A stretch of 64,000 nt of DNA, from assembly GCF_964340395.1 (NCBI RefSeq), contig NC_135556.1, positions 315,001 to 379,000 on the forward strand, in the 5' to 3' direction. Positions within the stretch are counted from its first letter, which is position 1. Each line of letters starts with the position of its first letter. A model generated the notes under the pieces. That model was given only the letters and a program-made list of their open reading frames with translations. It was not told the origin of the DNA and made no database searches. Positions 18,414-32,100 of this stretch are shown here, in pieces. A program made the translations under genes and the position numbers. Origin of the DNA: Glandiceps talaboti (Eukaryota; Hemichordata; Enteropneusta; Spengelidae).

Positions 18414-20277
18414 TTTTTTAGCTCCGCTGTCAGCGAAAGCTGAAAGCGTAGCTTTAGGTATAGGTTGTAGAGAGTAGAGTGAATCATAGGTGTCCATCAA
18501 ACTTTTATATTTTCATTATCTTCTCCGAAAGTGACACTCAGAATTCTTCGATATTTGGTGTGCATGTTTCCTGGGGGGGAGGCTATTCAGATTTGTTCAT
18601 GCCAAGTTGATCTGTGCCATTTTCAATTTTTTAGGATTTTTTTCATAAAATGACATTTTCATCATCTCCTCACGTACTTCTTGTCAGATTGCTTTGATAT
18701 CTGATGTGTTGATGCGCAGGGGGTAGCTTACTTAGATTTGTTAATTTCAAGTCAGCACGTCTTCTTTTCTATTTTTTGTGATTTTTTTTTTTTGTAATTT
18801 AAAAAAAAAATGAATATGTTAATGAGTATTATGACCGACACCATATTGGAAATCAGTCCGCGAGACTTTAGGTAAACTGCAACTTTTCAAAAGACACTAT
18901 TGATGTCAAACAAGCAATGTAATATGTGCTGTAGTCTTAATTCTACACATTGTGCGCCCAAATGACAAATATTTGTTCGAAACAGGGTTGTAAACTTCAA
19001 ATCAAATTCTCCACCCCTCCTACAGAATGGTTCATTCCAGTATACGCACCTCACGATCAAGTGAGAAGTCATGCATGCCTGAACTGAAGTGTATGGGACG
19101 ATTTTTGACAGAGTCAGTCGTCAATAAAAACGATAATACTCTTTCTAAAATTATCACATTTTGAAAGGGAAAGTACTTTGTGGTTCATTTATGGAGTTTT
19201 GTTTTTGTACGATCAATATTGGTGGCAAAATTACAGTGTCAAAATTACTGATGTGGTAATGCACGACAAGTGAGTTTCCGTACGGCGACAATCCCAAGTA
19301 CCCGGATGCACGAGGGACTAACCCGGAAGCAAGTCGTTGCCAGCCATACGTTACAGTGGTAACATCGTCCGAGAAATCGCTGCGTTCAGAGTGTCATTAT
19401 TCACAGAATTGTTTTTTTTCGAGTGAAAACCTGTCTTGAATTGTATAACTCTAACAAATGAAGACATGTCAAGTTATATTTTGAAAGTTGTATCGCTAGT
19501 TTGAGACGATTTCCTCACATACTATCGAGGCTTGGACCTTACTCCAGTTCAGCGGGAAGTTTAGCCAGTTCGATAATTCTTTCTGTCTAAAACAGATTTT
19601 GTTTTTGTGATGAAAAGAAATTTAAAAAAAAGATCACTTCAACCATTTCGTTGTGTTTTCTTTATGAAAGGTAATCGAACATGAACGAGTGTTACCGCTG
19701 TAACGTATGGCTGAGAATGACTCTCTTCCGGGTACTTGTCGCCGTACGGAAACTAAGATGGCGATTAATACATTTCTTCCCTATATACATCTACTACAAC
19801 TAGTACAAGTTGAATGTTGTTGACTTGGTAAATTTGTTAGAAAATTGAAATTCAAATTGCCTCAAAATTATTTTAGATCCCTAGTTTATTTCATTCATCA
19901 TTAACATTTTCCAGGGTTAAAGCTGTAAGACACTGGAATTATTTATAGCCAACCTCAAAATCCTCTTTTTTTCTTTTTCTTGTGTGCATTAAATTTCCCA
20001 GTCATTTTTTTTTTTTTTTAAAGATTTTGTGCAATTTTTCATAACAGTAGATTTATGTTATAAAATGGTGACTATGGTATAAAAGTACAATACATTACCA
20101 ACTTCTGTGTAAAATGTGTTTTATAGTGAGACATCATATGAAACCAGTAACCACTTTATTACATCGCTAAAACAAAACTGCATAGTGAAGAACTGAACCA
20201 CTTCTACATGTCACCAAAATACAAAAAAAAACAACAACAAAAAAACAGCGGAGCTATTCTGACCGATAGGTCGCTTG
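18414..20277. repeat. Interspersed repeat A, copy 2
   Basis: Matches 3972-6303 from TTTTTAGCTCCGCTGTCAG to the GACCGATAGGTC hairpin and GCTTGTT, with scattered substitutions and indels. Internal inverted arms are at 19273-19370 and 19686-19756. About 250 bp (19030-19270) differ from copy 1. Confidence 0.75.
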
Positions 20278-20278
20278 T

Positions 20279-20999
20279 TAGTCCCCGCGGACGAAGTCCG
20301 GAACGGGAACTTATGGATTGGGTTCCGTCTGTCCGTCCGTCCGTCCGTCCGTCCGTCCGCAGCCATTTCTTGGAGATGCCTGGACCGATTTTTTTCAAAC
20401 TTGGTACAGGGGCAACATGCTATGGCATACATATGCACGTCAATTTGTTTTATGATACGATCCAATATGGCCGCCTAGCAACCATTTTGTTTGCGAATTT
20501 TCCCTGTCTGAAGCCATAACTCAGACATGCTTTAACAGATCTCATTCAAAGTTGGTATTAGGACAGTGTTCTATGACATACATGTGCATATTCATTGTTG
20601 TCATGATACGATCCAATATGGCCGCCTAGCAGCCATTTTGTTTGTGAATTTTCATGTCCAAAGCCATAACTCAGACATGCTTAAACAGATCTCATTCAAA
20701 GTTGACATTAGGACAGTGTTCTATGACATACATGTGCATATCCATTTTCGTCGTGATACAATCCAATATGGCTGCCTGGCAGCCATTTTGTTTGTGAATT
20801 TTCCAAAAAGCCATAACTCAGACTCCATTTTCATCGTGATATGATCCCCCATACCCAACCAATCCTTTATTGTTGTAGGCATGTTACATGTCCAACAAGC
20901 ACACACAACATATCTAAGTCTGTTTGTTTTAGGTTCACAAATGTTGTTGCGTGATCACAGTAGTGATAATTCCTTAAAACCCAATTATAGCGGGGACTA
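20279..20999. mobile_element. Interspersed element B, 10-bp TIRs, non-autonomous
   Basis: TAGTCCCCGC at the left edge is repeated inverted (GCGGGGACTA) at the right edge. Just inside is a CGGAC-GAA-GTCCG hairpin, then (TCCG)n at 20324-20360, then about three ~140-bp direct repeats (20440-20830), each with GATCCAATATGGCCGCCT and AGCCATAACTCAGAC. There is no ORF of note. It starts within two bases of the end of repeat A copy 2. Confidence 0.7.
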
Positions 21000-21564
21000 T
21001 GTCATTCTCCATGACTTGTTTTATATTGTATTGTATGGTGAAATAAATTTTGTATTAAACTATGAGATGATCACATAGTTTTCATAAGAATGTTTAATTT
21101 CAATATATTTAATGCTATTGCCTGTAAAAGCGCCCTCTACCGATATCAGTAAGTATAAAACTCAGTGATCACCTATACTGTGAAGCTTTGATGTAACTCA
21201 GCATAAATTGATAGTTATAATAATTATCATATAGTTTTAATTGTAAGAATATTAATTATTCTGACGAAACAATTTTAGTTTGGTTTGAGGTACAGTTTCA
21301 GGAAAACAAAATATTGCTGCAGATGCTAGACTGCCATCATATCATCATTGAGTGGGCGAGTTTGTGGTGTGTGTGTGTAAACATGTATTGCATATGTGTG
21401 CTGCAGCGCTGAGCACGTGGTGTGTGTGGGCATAAGAGTGCAAACATACCATCTTCAGTTTATTAGGACTATTCGAGTCATATTGTATCATTTCATATGG
21501 ATCTTCCTTCTAATAAAACGTAGATAGTACAACAGGTTATCCTATGGAAAGCTACAACTGACTT
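21000..21564. other. Intergenic, no gene seen
   Basis: AT-rich sequence with a short TG run at about 21370. No exon or RNA gene recognised. Confidence 0.5.
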
Positions 21565-23055
21565 AAGTGTGCAATTACTATTATTGTATGTGCAAATACT
21601 ATGTTATTATGTGCATTCAATAGTTTATTATGTGCTTACCTTATAAGCTTAAGTTATTATGTGCATACTGTATTATTCTATGTACAGTTACTATTATTGT
21701 ATGTGCAAAAACTATGTTATTATGTGCATTTAATAGTTTATTATATACTTACCTTAAGTTATTATGTGCATACTGTATTATTCTATGTACAGTTACTATT
21801 ATTGTATGTGCAAACACTATGTTAGTATGTGCATTTAATAGTTTATTATGTACAGTTACTATTATTGTATGTGCAAACACTATGTTATTATGTGCATTAA
21901 ATAGTTTATTATGTACCAACCTTAGGTTATTATGTGCATACTGTATTATTCTATGTACAGTTACTATTATTGTATGTGCAAACACTATGTTAGTATGTGC
22001 ATTTAATAGTTTATTATGTACAGTTACTATTATTGTATGTGCAAACACTATGTTATTATGTGCATTAAATAGTTTATTATGTACCAACCTTAGGTTATTA
22101 TGTGCATACTGTATTATTCTATGTACAGTTACTATTATTGTATGTGCAAAAACTATGTTATTATGTGCATTTAATAGTTTATTATGTACTTACCTTAAGT
22201 TATTATGTGCATACTGTATTATTCTATGTACAGTTACTATTATTGTATGTGCAAACACTATGTTATTATGTGCATTTAATAGTTTATTATGTACAGTTAC
22301 TATTATTGTATGTGCAAACACTATGTTATTATGTGCATTTAATAGTTTATTATGTACAGTTACTATTATTGTATGTGCAAACACTATGTTATTATGTGCA
22401 TTGAATAGTTTATTATGTACAGTTACTATTATTGTATGTGCAAACACTGTTATTATGTGCATTAAATAGTTTATTATGTACAGTTACTATTATTGTATGT
22501 GCAAACACTGTTATTATGTGCATTGAATAGTTTATTATGTACAGTTACTATTATTGTATGTGCTAACACTATGTTATTATGTGCATTAAATAGTTTATTA
22601 TGTACTAACATTAAGTTATTATGTGCATACTGTATTATTCAATGTACAGTTACTATTATTGTATATGCTAACGCTATGTTATTATGTGCATTAAATAGTT
22701 TATTATGTACTAACCTTAAGTTATTATGTGCATACTATATTATTAAATGTACAGTTACTATTATTGTATGTGCAACCGCTGTTATTATGTGCATTAAATA
22801 GTTTATTATTCACTGTTACTACTATTGTATGTGCTAACACTATGTTATTATGTGCATTAAATAGTTTATTATGTACCAACCTTAGGTTATTATGTGCATA
22901 CTGTGTTATTCAATGTACAGTTACTATTATTGTATGTGCTAACATTATATTATTATGTGCATTAAATAGTTTATTATGTACTAACCCTAAGTTATTATGT
23001 GCATACTGTATTATTCAATGTACAGTTACTATTATTGTATGTGCTAACGCTATGT
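21565..23055. repeat. 63-bp minisatellite with ~45-bp insertion variants
   Basis: The basic unit of 63 bp (GTTACTATTATTGTATGTGC at its start) alternates with longer units carrying an extra CTTAAGTTATTATGTGCATA segment. Because 63 is a multiple of three and stops are absent, long frames stay open on both strands, but they only translate the repeat (for example CANTMLLCAFNSLLC). Units toward the right end are more diverged. Confidence 0.95.
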
Positions 23056-24135
23056 TCATGGACAGACTTTAGGACATTATGTGCATACTCAACATAGTAC
23101 TATCATTGTTCTGTATGGAGGATTTTGAGAGAGAAAAAATTTGTTTCCAGGTGAACCAGAAAAAAAAATTTGATCCTGTAATGGCTTGAGAAAAAAAAAT
23201 TGTCACAATGCACCAGAAATGAGCAAATTTGGAAACCTTATTCTCATGTATTCTTTGGCAGCGCGGCGCTATAGGCGCCGCAAATGTTTTTAATACAAGT
23301 ATAAATTCCTGGTTTTTTTCCAGCACTTATCATTAAAACATGCACTATATAGCTCTGCTTTAAACCCAAGTGCACACAAAGTTTTCCTTTCCTTTTCTGA
23401 CCCAAGAAAACATATTTCAGGATTTTGGTTGCAATATCTCAATGACAGTCAATATCTGAAGGGGACTATTTGGTTTCTGTAAATTAAGACAATTTAAAAA
23501 ACAAGACAGGAGTCTATAAACTAGTGTTAAAATCAATATATTTTTCTTTCAATATAAATCTCTTATAAAGATGTACAAATAAATCTTTCTCAAGTTGACA
23601 ATGAAAATTGAGGAACAACAAATATAACGAAATACAAAAAATTATATCTTCCCTGAGAACTTAGAGGAATTGACTGATTCAAAGAAAAGCAGGTTTAGTA
23701 CTGATCAGAGTTGATTTTGGAACTGTTCTATAATTTAAAGTTGTAATTTAACGTAGACAGACGTCTTTCATACTAACTGCTAATTCTTCTACTTGCACAG
23801 AACAAGTTATTTAGAGGTACAGTTGTGAACCATTGTGACGTGGTATAGGTATGGACAACGCATTCAAACTTAATGACTAATTAAAAAAAAATTGCACTGC
23901 TACGTCCACTTGAAAAAAAAATTGATGCAGGACTGACAGTAGAAAAAAAAAATTGCTCCCATACCTACTTCCTCCATACCCCCCCCCCCCCCCAGAAATC
24001 AAATGGTTCTCCCCTTAGTTACGGTAGATCTCGATCTAGACGATCTAGTTGCCGCACGAGTTGGACCGGGCCCTGCCAGCTCCCTGCTTTCTGCCCGGCC
24101 CGCCCCAAATACGTAGACAGGCAATAGAAAACAAC
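23056..24135. other. Intergenic with hairpin and poly-C
   Basis: GCGGCGC-TATAG-GCGCCGC at 23263-23281 is a perfect 7-bp GC hairpin in AT-rich DNA. Several A8-10TTG motifs recur at 23160-23210 and 23880-23960, probably old repeats. A C15 run lies at 23979-23993. The final ~100 bp should contain the 5' UTR of the TRIM gene. Confidence 0.5.
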
Positions 24136-26355
24136 ATGGCGGCTAAAGAGTTGTCGGTTCTCGAGAAAGTCAACGAAAATTTCCTGTTATGTGGTATTTG
24201 TTTGGAGCGATACAAAACCCCTAAACTTCTACCATGTCTACACAGTTTCTGTGAGTCGTGTTTGGAAACATTAGTGGAGAAACGTGGTGGTGATGTGATC
24301 ATCTGTCCTACATGTCGACGTTCCTTTCAACTATACTGGAGAACGGCGTAATAGGTATTCCTACTGATTCGTTTCTACATGAATTAACTGAAACTTTCAG
24401 AAAACAAGACGAAGGGTTAGCTGATTCAGAGAAATGTGAGGGATGTCTGCAGGGAGAACGTGTTAAACATTGTGTAGAGTGTGGTTTTGATATGTGTAGA
24501 ATTTGTGTTGCTTCACACGGTCGATTTCCTGCTAACAGATCACACCATCTCATGACCTTGGAAGATTTCCAGTCTGCTAAGTCCGATGACCCCATCTCAG
24601 TACGGCACCTTTATACTGTATCTGTCACCCAGGCAATCAGCTTGAATTCTTCTGTGATACTTCTTGTGATAAAACGGCCTGTATGGCATGCATAGTTTTA
24701 GATCATCCACGACCAGATCATACATACAGGCACCTGAAAGAAGCGCGCCACAGAATACTCAAAGAAATTTGAAGAAATGTTAGGGATACTGAAAGCAAAA
24801 GAAATCGAAGCCAAGAAAAGTCAAACATCAGTCAAACAGGTGTTAGAAGCACTTGACAAGTGTTACCACACAGAGGAACACAAGTTGAAAGACCACGTCC
24901 AAAAGACGATAGATGAAGTTATCCGTTTAATACAACAAAGTGGTGATACATTACTGAGAGAACTAAAAGAAGAATATGATATAGAAAGATGAATTTGGAC
25001 GCACAGGTGAAAGAACTAGAAGGTGCTGAAAACGACCTGTCCCATACGAGAGAATATACCAATAACGTGATGCACTATATGGGAGTGCTGGTCAACTGAT
25101 GGTTGCCAAGAAGGGTATCTCTGCACAAGTAGATGTATTACTGAACGTAGAGACAGAAACAGAGCCGATAGAAGACGATTATTTGAAGTTCTTATCATTT
25201 GATGACTTCTGTGATGCAAGGTGTGTTGGTGAAATACAGAAACATGATGCCAGCTATAAGCTATCCACCATTCCAGAGTTTGTTAGAGTAGGTGATGATA
25301 TAAAAGTAACCATGGCAACTGACACTCCACAAAAGACGAACAGAGCAATCAAGATTGAGGCTGTTTTAAAGAAACCTGATGACAGCATAGATGATGTAGA
25401 AGTGACGAAGAATAACGATAACACATGGACACTAAACACACGTGGAAATATCTGTGGAAAACATGAATTGTCAGTCTCTTTACGTAAGAAAGCTGTAAAC
25501 GGGTCACCAGCTTGTTTTTCGAAAGAAAGGATTAATTTGGCAGACTGGCAAATCTGGGAGTGGATTAGGGGAGCTGAACAATCCCTGGGGTATTCGTCCA
25601 ACAAGAGATGGACATTTACAAGTATGTGAAAGGAACAATCATAGATTACAAACATTCACATCAAAAGGCCAACCAAACACTATAATACAGTTCAGTAACA
25701 TCTCATCCACTGTTACACCAGTCTATTCAGTACAGGCAGATAATGGTGATATATTTACCACTGATCATGGAAGTGAGCAGGTTATCGTTCATGAGGAAAA
25801 TGGTCACGTGATGAGACGGTTTGGAAAGGGTACGATGAAATGGACGTATGGAATCGCCATTAGTCCTCTGAATGAAATGGTTTATGTCGTAGATTACAGT
25901 GGTCATTGTATATATATATATACAACCAAGATGGAAACCTGTACAAAACTTTCGGCACTAAAGGTCAAGGCCAAGGTCAGCTTTATAATCCTCTTGATAT
26001 CAAGGTTGACCATGATGGTAAAGTGTTTTTGTCAGAATACTGTAATCATCGAATCCAAGTGTTCAACTCTGAGGGTCAGTATCTGTATTCATTTGGAAGT
26101 CAAGGTTCAGGTGATGGACAGATGAATTACCCGACAGGATTGGCCCTTGACAGTGCTAGTAATGTTTATGTCTGTGATCGCACCAACAACAGAGTGCTGA
26201 AATTTACTTCAGATGGTGAATTTATCAGTCGTATTGACAGTGATGATAATCCATGCAGTTATCCATATGGTGTATATGTTACTGATGACAAACCATTGGG
26301 AAATGTTGTTGTAGTTAACTATGGTAACAACTGTGTACAGATGTTTGCACAGTAA
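24136..26355 (+). pseudogene. TRIM-NHL gene (TRIM2/3/71 type) with multiple frameshifts
   Basis: An intronless reading order from ATG 24136 (AACATGG context) to TAA 26353-26355. Domains in order: RING C3HC4 (CGICLERYKTPKLLPCLHSF, then CESC and CPTC) at 24180-24325; B-box 1 (CEGCLQGERVKHCVECG) at 24435-24560; B-box 2 (FFCDTSCDKTACMAC) at 24640-24735; coiled coil at 24760-25080; filamin-type Ig at 25230-25515; NHL repeats at 25560-26350 (GLALDSASNVYVCDRTNNRV, with PYGVYV and NPWGI blocks). Such proteins are E3 ubiquitin ligases, often also RNA-binding through NHL. The frame changes near 24328, 24615, 24765, 24990, 25080, 25525 and 25915, several at homopolymers or a TA run; the changes I could resolve fit 1-2 nt indels. 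I found few or no stops apart from those produced by the shifts. Either a recent pseudogene or poor consensus. TRIM-NHL expansions of intronless genes occur in several invertebrate lineages. Confidence 0.85.
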
Positions 26356-26979
26356 GTGACAAATCACAACCGACAGAGAATTCAGCGTTCTGAGTGTCGC
26401 CGTCGTAGTAGTAGTAGAGTCACGTGTTAAATCACTACACACCTTCAGGAACAGAGGGAATAAAACGACTATATATGCCTTCACAGAAATTTGTACACTC
26501 TGCTTCTTTTATAAGCAATGACATTTTTTGTGTGTTAAACAATTATCACGTTTCAATGGAAACAAATAATTTATTGGAAAAAATGGTTCCAGTTTGGAAT
26601 CTGAGAGTAATTCGTATAAGCCCCATATCTATGTAACAATTTATAGAAATTACAAATTTCTAAGAATATATCAAATGATTATTAAATATAGTTATGAGAA
26701 TACACTACAGAATAATATATGAATATAAAATCAAAATAAAGAAAACAACTTGAAATACATATATCATGATATTTCGACTATGTTTTCCAAATCCTTGAGT
26801 ATATTTGATTACTTTTTATTACTTGTCTAAAACGTATTATCTTTACAGACTTAGTTAGGTTAGTAACATTGTAGTTCTAAGAATAATAAACCGGAAAGCC
26901 ATATATTGGACACTGAAGCACTTATTGTCTTGTTTTTACTTCAGATAAATATTTCCTTTGGCACTTGTGTAATTCAGAT
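26356..26979. other. 3' flank of the TRIM-NHL gene
   Basis: AT-rich, with AATAAA near 26734 and again near 26885, both usable as polyadenylation signals. No further exon. Confidence 0.45.
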
Positions 26980-28260
<1,281 letters not shown>

Positions 28261-28400
28261 ATAGACAGACAGGCAGACATACATGTACATACATACATAC
28301 ATACATACATACATACATACATACATACATACATACATACATACATACATACATACATACATACATACATACAAACATACAGACATACAGACACATACAC
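28261..28400. repeat. (TACA)n tetranucleotide microsatellite
   Basis: About 25 TACA units with AGAC variants at both ends (GACAGACAGGCAGACATAC; CAGACATACAGACACATAC). Confidence 0.95.
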
Positions 28401-29157
28401 TCATGCAACTTGTTTATTAACGGTTTGGATAAATATAATAAATAAAATTACTAATATGATAACAATCAAAATATCAAATAAAATTAAGACTACAATGTCT
28501 CTGTTGTTAACATTCCAAGTCCACTAACAGACACTCACAATGCACACATACACTTGTTCGTTAACTGTTAACATGAGGTTTTGATAAAGATTCGATAGCT
28601 GAACTTCATATATTTCTTCATTTGAGACATTCATAAAGATCAAAACATTCAATTCAAATGTCAATAAATGAATATCAATAAAGGAATAAAATGATGATAA
28701 ACCTAAATGGACCCGACATCTTTACTAAGAATAACAACAACTTAGCTGTAATTCACGTGTACGAATATTCATAACAAGAGAGATGGCATAGCCGATATTT
28801 ATTTACTCTAGTAAGTATTTACCCTTGTAAGTTCTGAATATTTATTTACCTGAAAATGTCATAATCCTTCCGATAATCCCGGTAGTCTGAGAGAGTGGAA
28901 CACGAATTGTGTGATTAAATTAATCGTACGCTCTGAACCTATGCGTATGTTACATTTTGTTTTTACTAGAATAAAGATGACAACGTGAAAAATAATCCCA
29001 CAAATAATCACACGCACCATAAGAAGGAATATCTCACGAACCCTAGGGTTTTTTGTCATATAGACTCTCCTGCGACTCGCATGAGACTAATAGAATCCAA
29101 AGCCCCTCTGTAATGAGATTGAATATCTCACATGAGTTTTGGTAAAAAACATTTATC
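28401..29157. other. Unique sequence before the satellite block
   Basis: AT-rich, no gene seen. The last 110 bp (ATCTCACATGAG near 29130) share short words with the satellite that follows but are not whole units. Confidence 0.45.
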
Positions 29158-32100
29158 GACGAGTGTGAGATACTCCATCTTAGACCATTGGTGTATGGGA
29201 TTATTTTCCTAACGAGTGTGAGATACTCCATATTAGACCATTGGTGTGTGGGATTATTTTCCTAACGAGTGTGAGATACTCCATCTTAGACCATTGGTGT
29301 ATGGGATTATTTTCATAACGAGTGTGAGATACTCCATCTTAGACCATTAGTGTATGGGATTATTTTCCTAACGAGTGTGAGATACTCCATCTTAGACCAT
29401 TGGTGTGTGGGATTATTTTCCTAACGAGTGTGAGATACTCCATCTGAGACCATTGGTGTATAGGATTATTTTCCTAACGAGTGTGAGATACTTCATCTTA
29501 GACCATTGGTGTATGGGATTATTTTCCTAACGAGTGTGAGATACTCCATCTTAGACCATTGGTGTGTGGGATTATTTTCCTAACGAGTGTGAGATACTTC
29601 ATCTTAGACCATTGGTGTATGGGATTATTTTCCTAACGAGTGTGAGATACTCCATCTTAGACCATTGGTGTGTGGAATTATTTTCCTAACGAGTGTGAGA
29701 TACGCCATATTAGACCATTGGTGTATGGGATTATTTTCCTAACGAGTGTGAGATACTCCATCTGAGACCATTGGTGTATAGGATTATTTTCCTAACGAGT
29801 GTGAGATACTTCATCTTAGACCATTGGTGTATGGGATTATTTTCCTAACGAGTGTGAGATACTCCATCTTAGACCATTGGTGTATGGGATTATTTTCCTA
29901 ACGAGTGTGAGATACTCCATCTTAGACCATTGGTGTGTGGAATTATTTTCCTAACGAGTGTGAGATACGCCATATTAGACCATTGGTGTATGGGATTATT
30001 TTCCTAACGAGTGTGAGATACTTCATCTTAGACCATTGGTGTATGGGATTATTTTCCTAACGAGTGTGAGATACTCCATCTTAGACCATTGGTGTATGGG
30101 ATTATTTTCCTAACGAGTGTGAGATACTCCATCTGAGACCATTGGTGTATAGGATTATTTTCCTAACGAGTGTGAGATACTTCATCTTAGACCATTGGTG
30201 TATGGGATTATTTTCCTAACGAGTGTGAGATACTCCATCTTAGACCATTGGTGTATGGGATTATTTTCCTAACGAGTGTGAGATACTTCATCTTAGACCA
30301 TTGGTGTGTGGGATTATTTTCCTAACGAGTGTGAGATACTCCATATTAGACCATTGGTGTGTGGGATTATTTTCCTAACGAGTGTGAGATACTCCATCTT
30401 AGACCATTGGTGTGTGGGATTATTTTCCTAACGAGTGTGAGATACGCCATATTAGACCATTGGTGTATGGGATTATTTTCCTAACGACTGTGAGATACTC
30501 CATCTGAGACCATTGGTGTATAGGATTATTTTCCTATCGAGTGTGAGATACTCCATCTTAGACCATTGGTGTATGGGATTATTTTCCTAACGAGTGTGAG
30601 ATACTCCATCTTAGCCCATTGGTGTGTGGAATTATTTTCCTAACGAGTGTGAGATACGCCATATTAGACCATTGGTGTATGGGAATATTTTCCTAACGAG
30701 TGTGAGATACTTCATCTTAGACCATTGGTGTATGGGATTATTTTCCTAACGAGTGTGAGATACTTCATCTTAGACCATTGGTGTGTGAGATTATTTTGTC
30801 AACGAGTGTGAGATACTTCATCTTAGACCATTGGTGTATGGGATTATTTTCCTAACGAGTGTGAGATACTCCATCTTAGACCATTGGTGTGTGGAATTAT
30901 TTTCCTAACGAGTGTGAGATACGCCATATTAGACCATTGGTGTATGGGATTATTTTCCTAACGAGTGTGAGATACTTCATCTTAGACCATTGGTGTATGG
31001 GATTATTTTCCTAACGAGTGTGGGATACTTCATCTTAGACCATTGGTGTGTGGGATTATTTTCCTAACGAGTGTGAGATACTTCATCTGAGACCATTGGT
31101 GTTTGGGATTATTTTCCTAACGAGTGTGAGATACTCCATCTTAGACCATTGGTGTGTGGTATTATTTTCCTAACGAGTGTGAGATACTCCATATTAGACC
31201 ATTGGTATGTGGGATTATTTTCCTAACGAGTGTGAGATACTCCATTTTTGGCCATTGGTGTGTGGGATTATTTTCCTAACGAGTGTGAGATACTCCATCT
31301 TAGACCATTGGTGTGTGGGATTATTTTCCTAACGAGTGTGAGATACTCCATCTGAGACCATTGGTGTGTGGAATTATTTTCCTAACGAGTGTGAGATACG
31401 CCATATTAGACCATTGGTGTATGGGATTATTTTCCTAACGAGTGTGAGATACTTCATCTTAGACCATTGGTGTATGGGATTATTTTCCTAACGAGTGTGG
31501 GATACTTCATCTTAGACCATTGGTGTGTGGGATTATTTTCCTAACGAGTGTGAGATACTTCATCTGAGACCATTGGTGTTTGGGATTATTTTCCTAACGA
31601 GTGTGAGATACTCCATCTTAGACCATTGGTGTGTGGGATTATTTTCCTAACGAGTGTGAGATACTCCATATTAGACCATTGGTATGTGGGATTATTTTCC
31701 TAACGAGTGTGAGATACTCCATTTTTGGCCATTGGTGTGTGGGATTATTTTCCTAACGAGTGTGAGATACTCCATCTTAGACCATTGGTGTGTGGGATTA
31801 TTTTCCTAACGAGTGTGAGATACTCCATCTGAGACCATTGGTGTGTGGAATTATTTTCCTAACGAGTGTGAGATACGCCATATTAGACCATTGGTGTATG
31901 GGATTATTTTCCTAACGAGTGTGAGATACTTCATCTTAGACCATTGGTGTGTGAGATTATTTTGTCAACGAGTGTGAGATACTTCATCTTAGACCATTGG
32001 TGTATGGGATTATTTTCCTAACGAGTGTGAGATACTCCATCTTAGACCATTGGTGTGTGGAATTATTTTCCTAACGAGTGTGAGATACGCCATATTAGAC

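Noticed and set aside
20208-20519. Frames with RTDGRTDGRTD or SVRPSVRPS
   Set aside because: Translation of the (TCCG)n tract of element B.
21630-22469. 279-codon open frame rich in Cys and Leu
   Set aside because: It only translates the 63-bp minisatellite; similar frames are open on the opposite strand.
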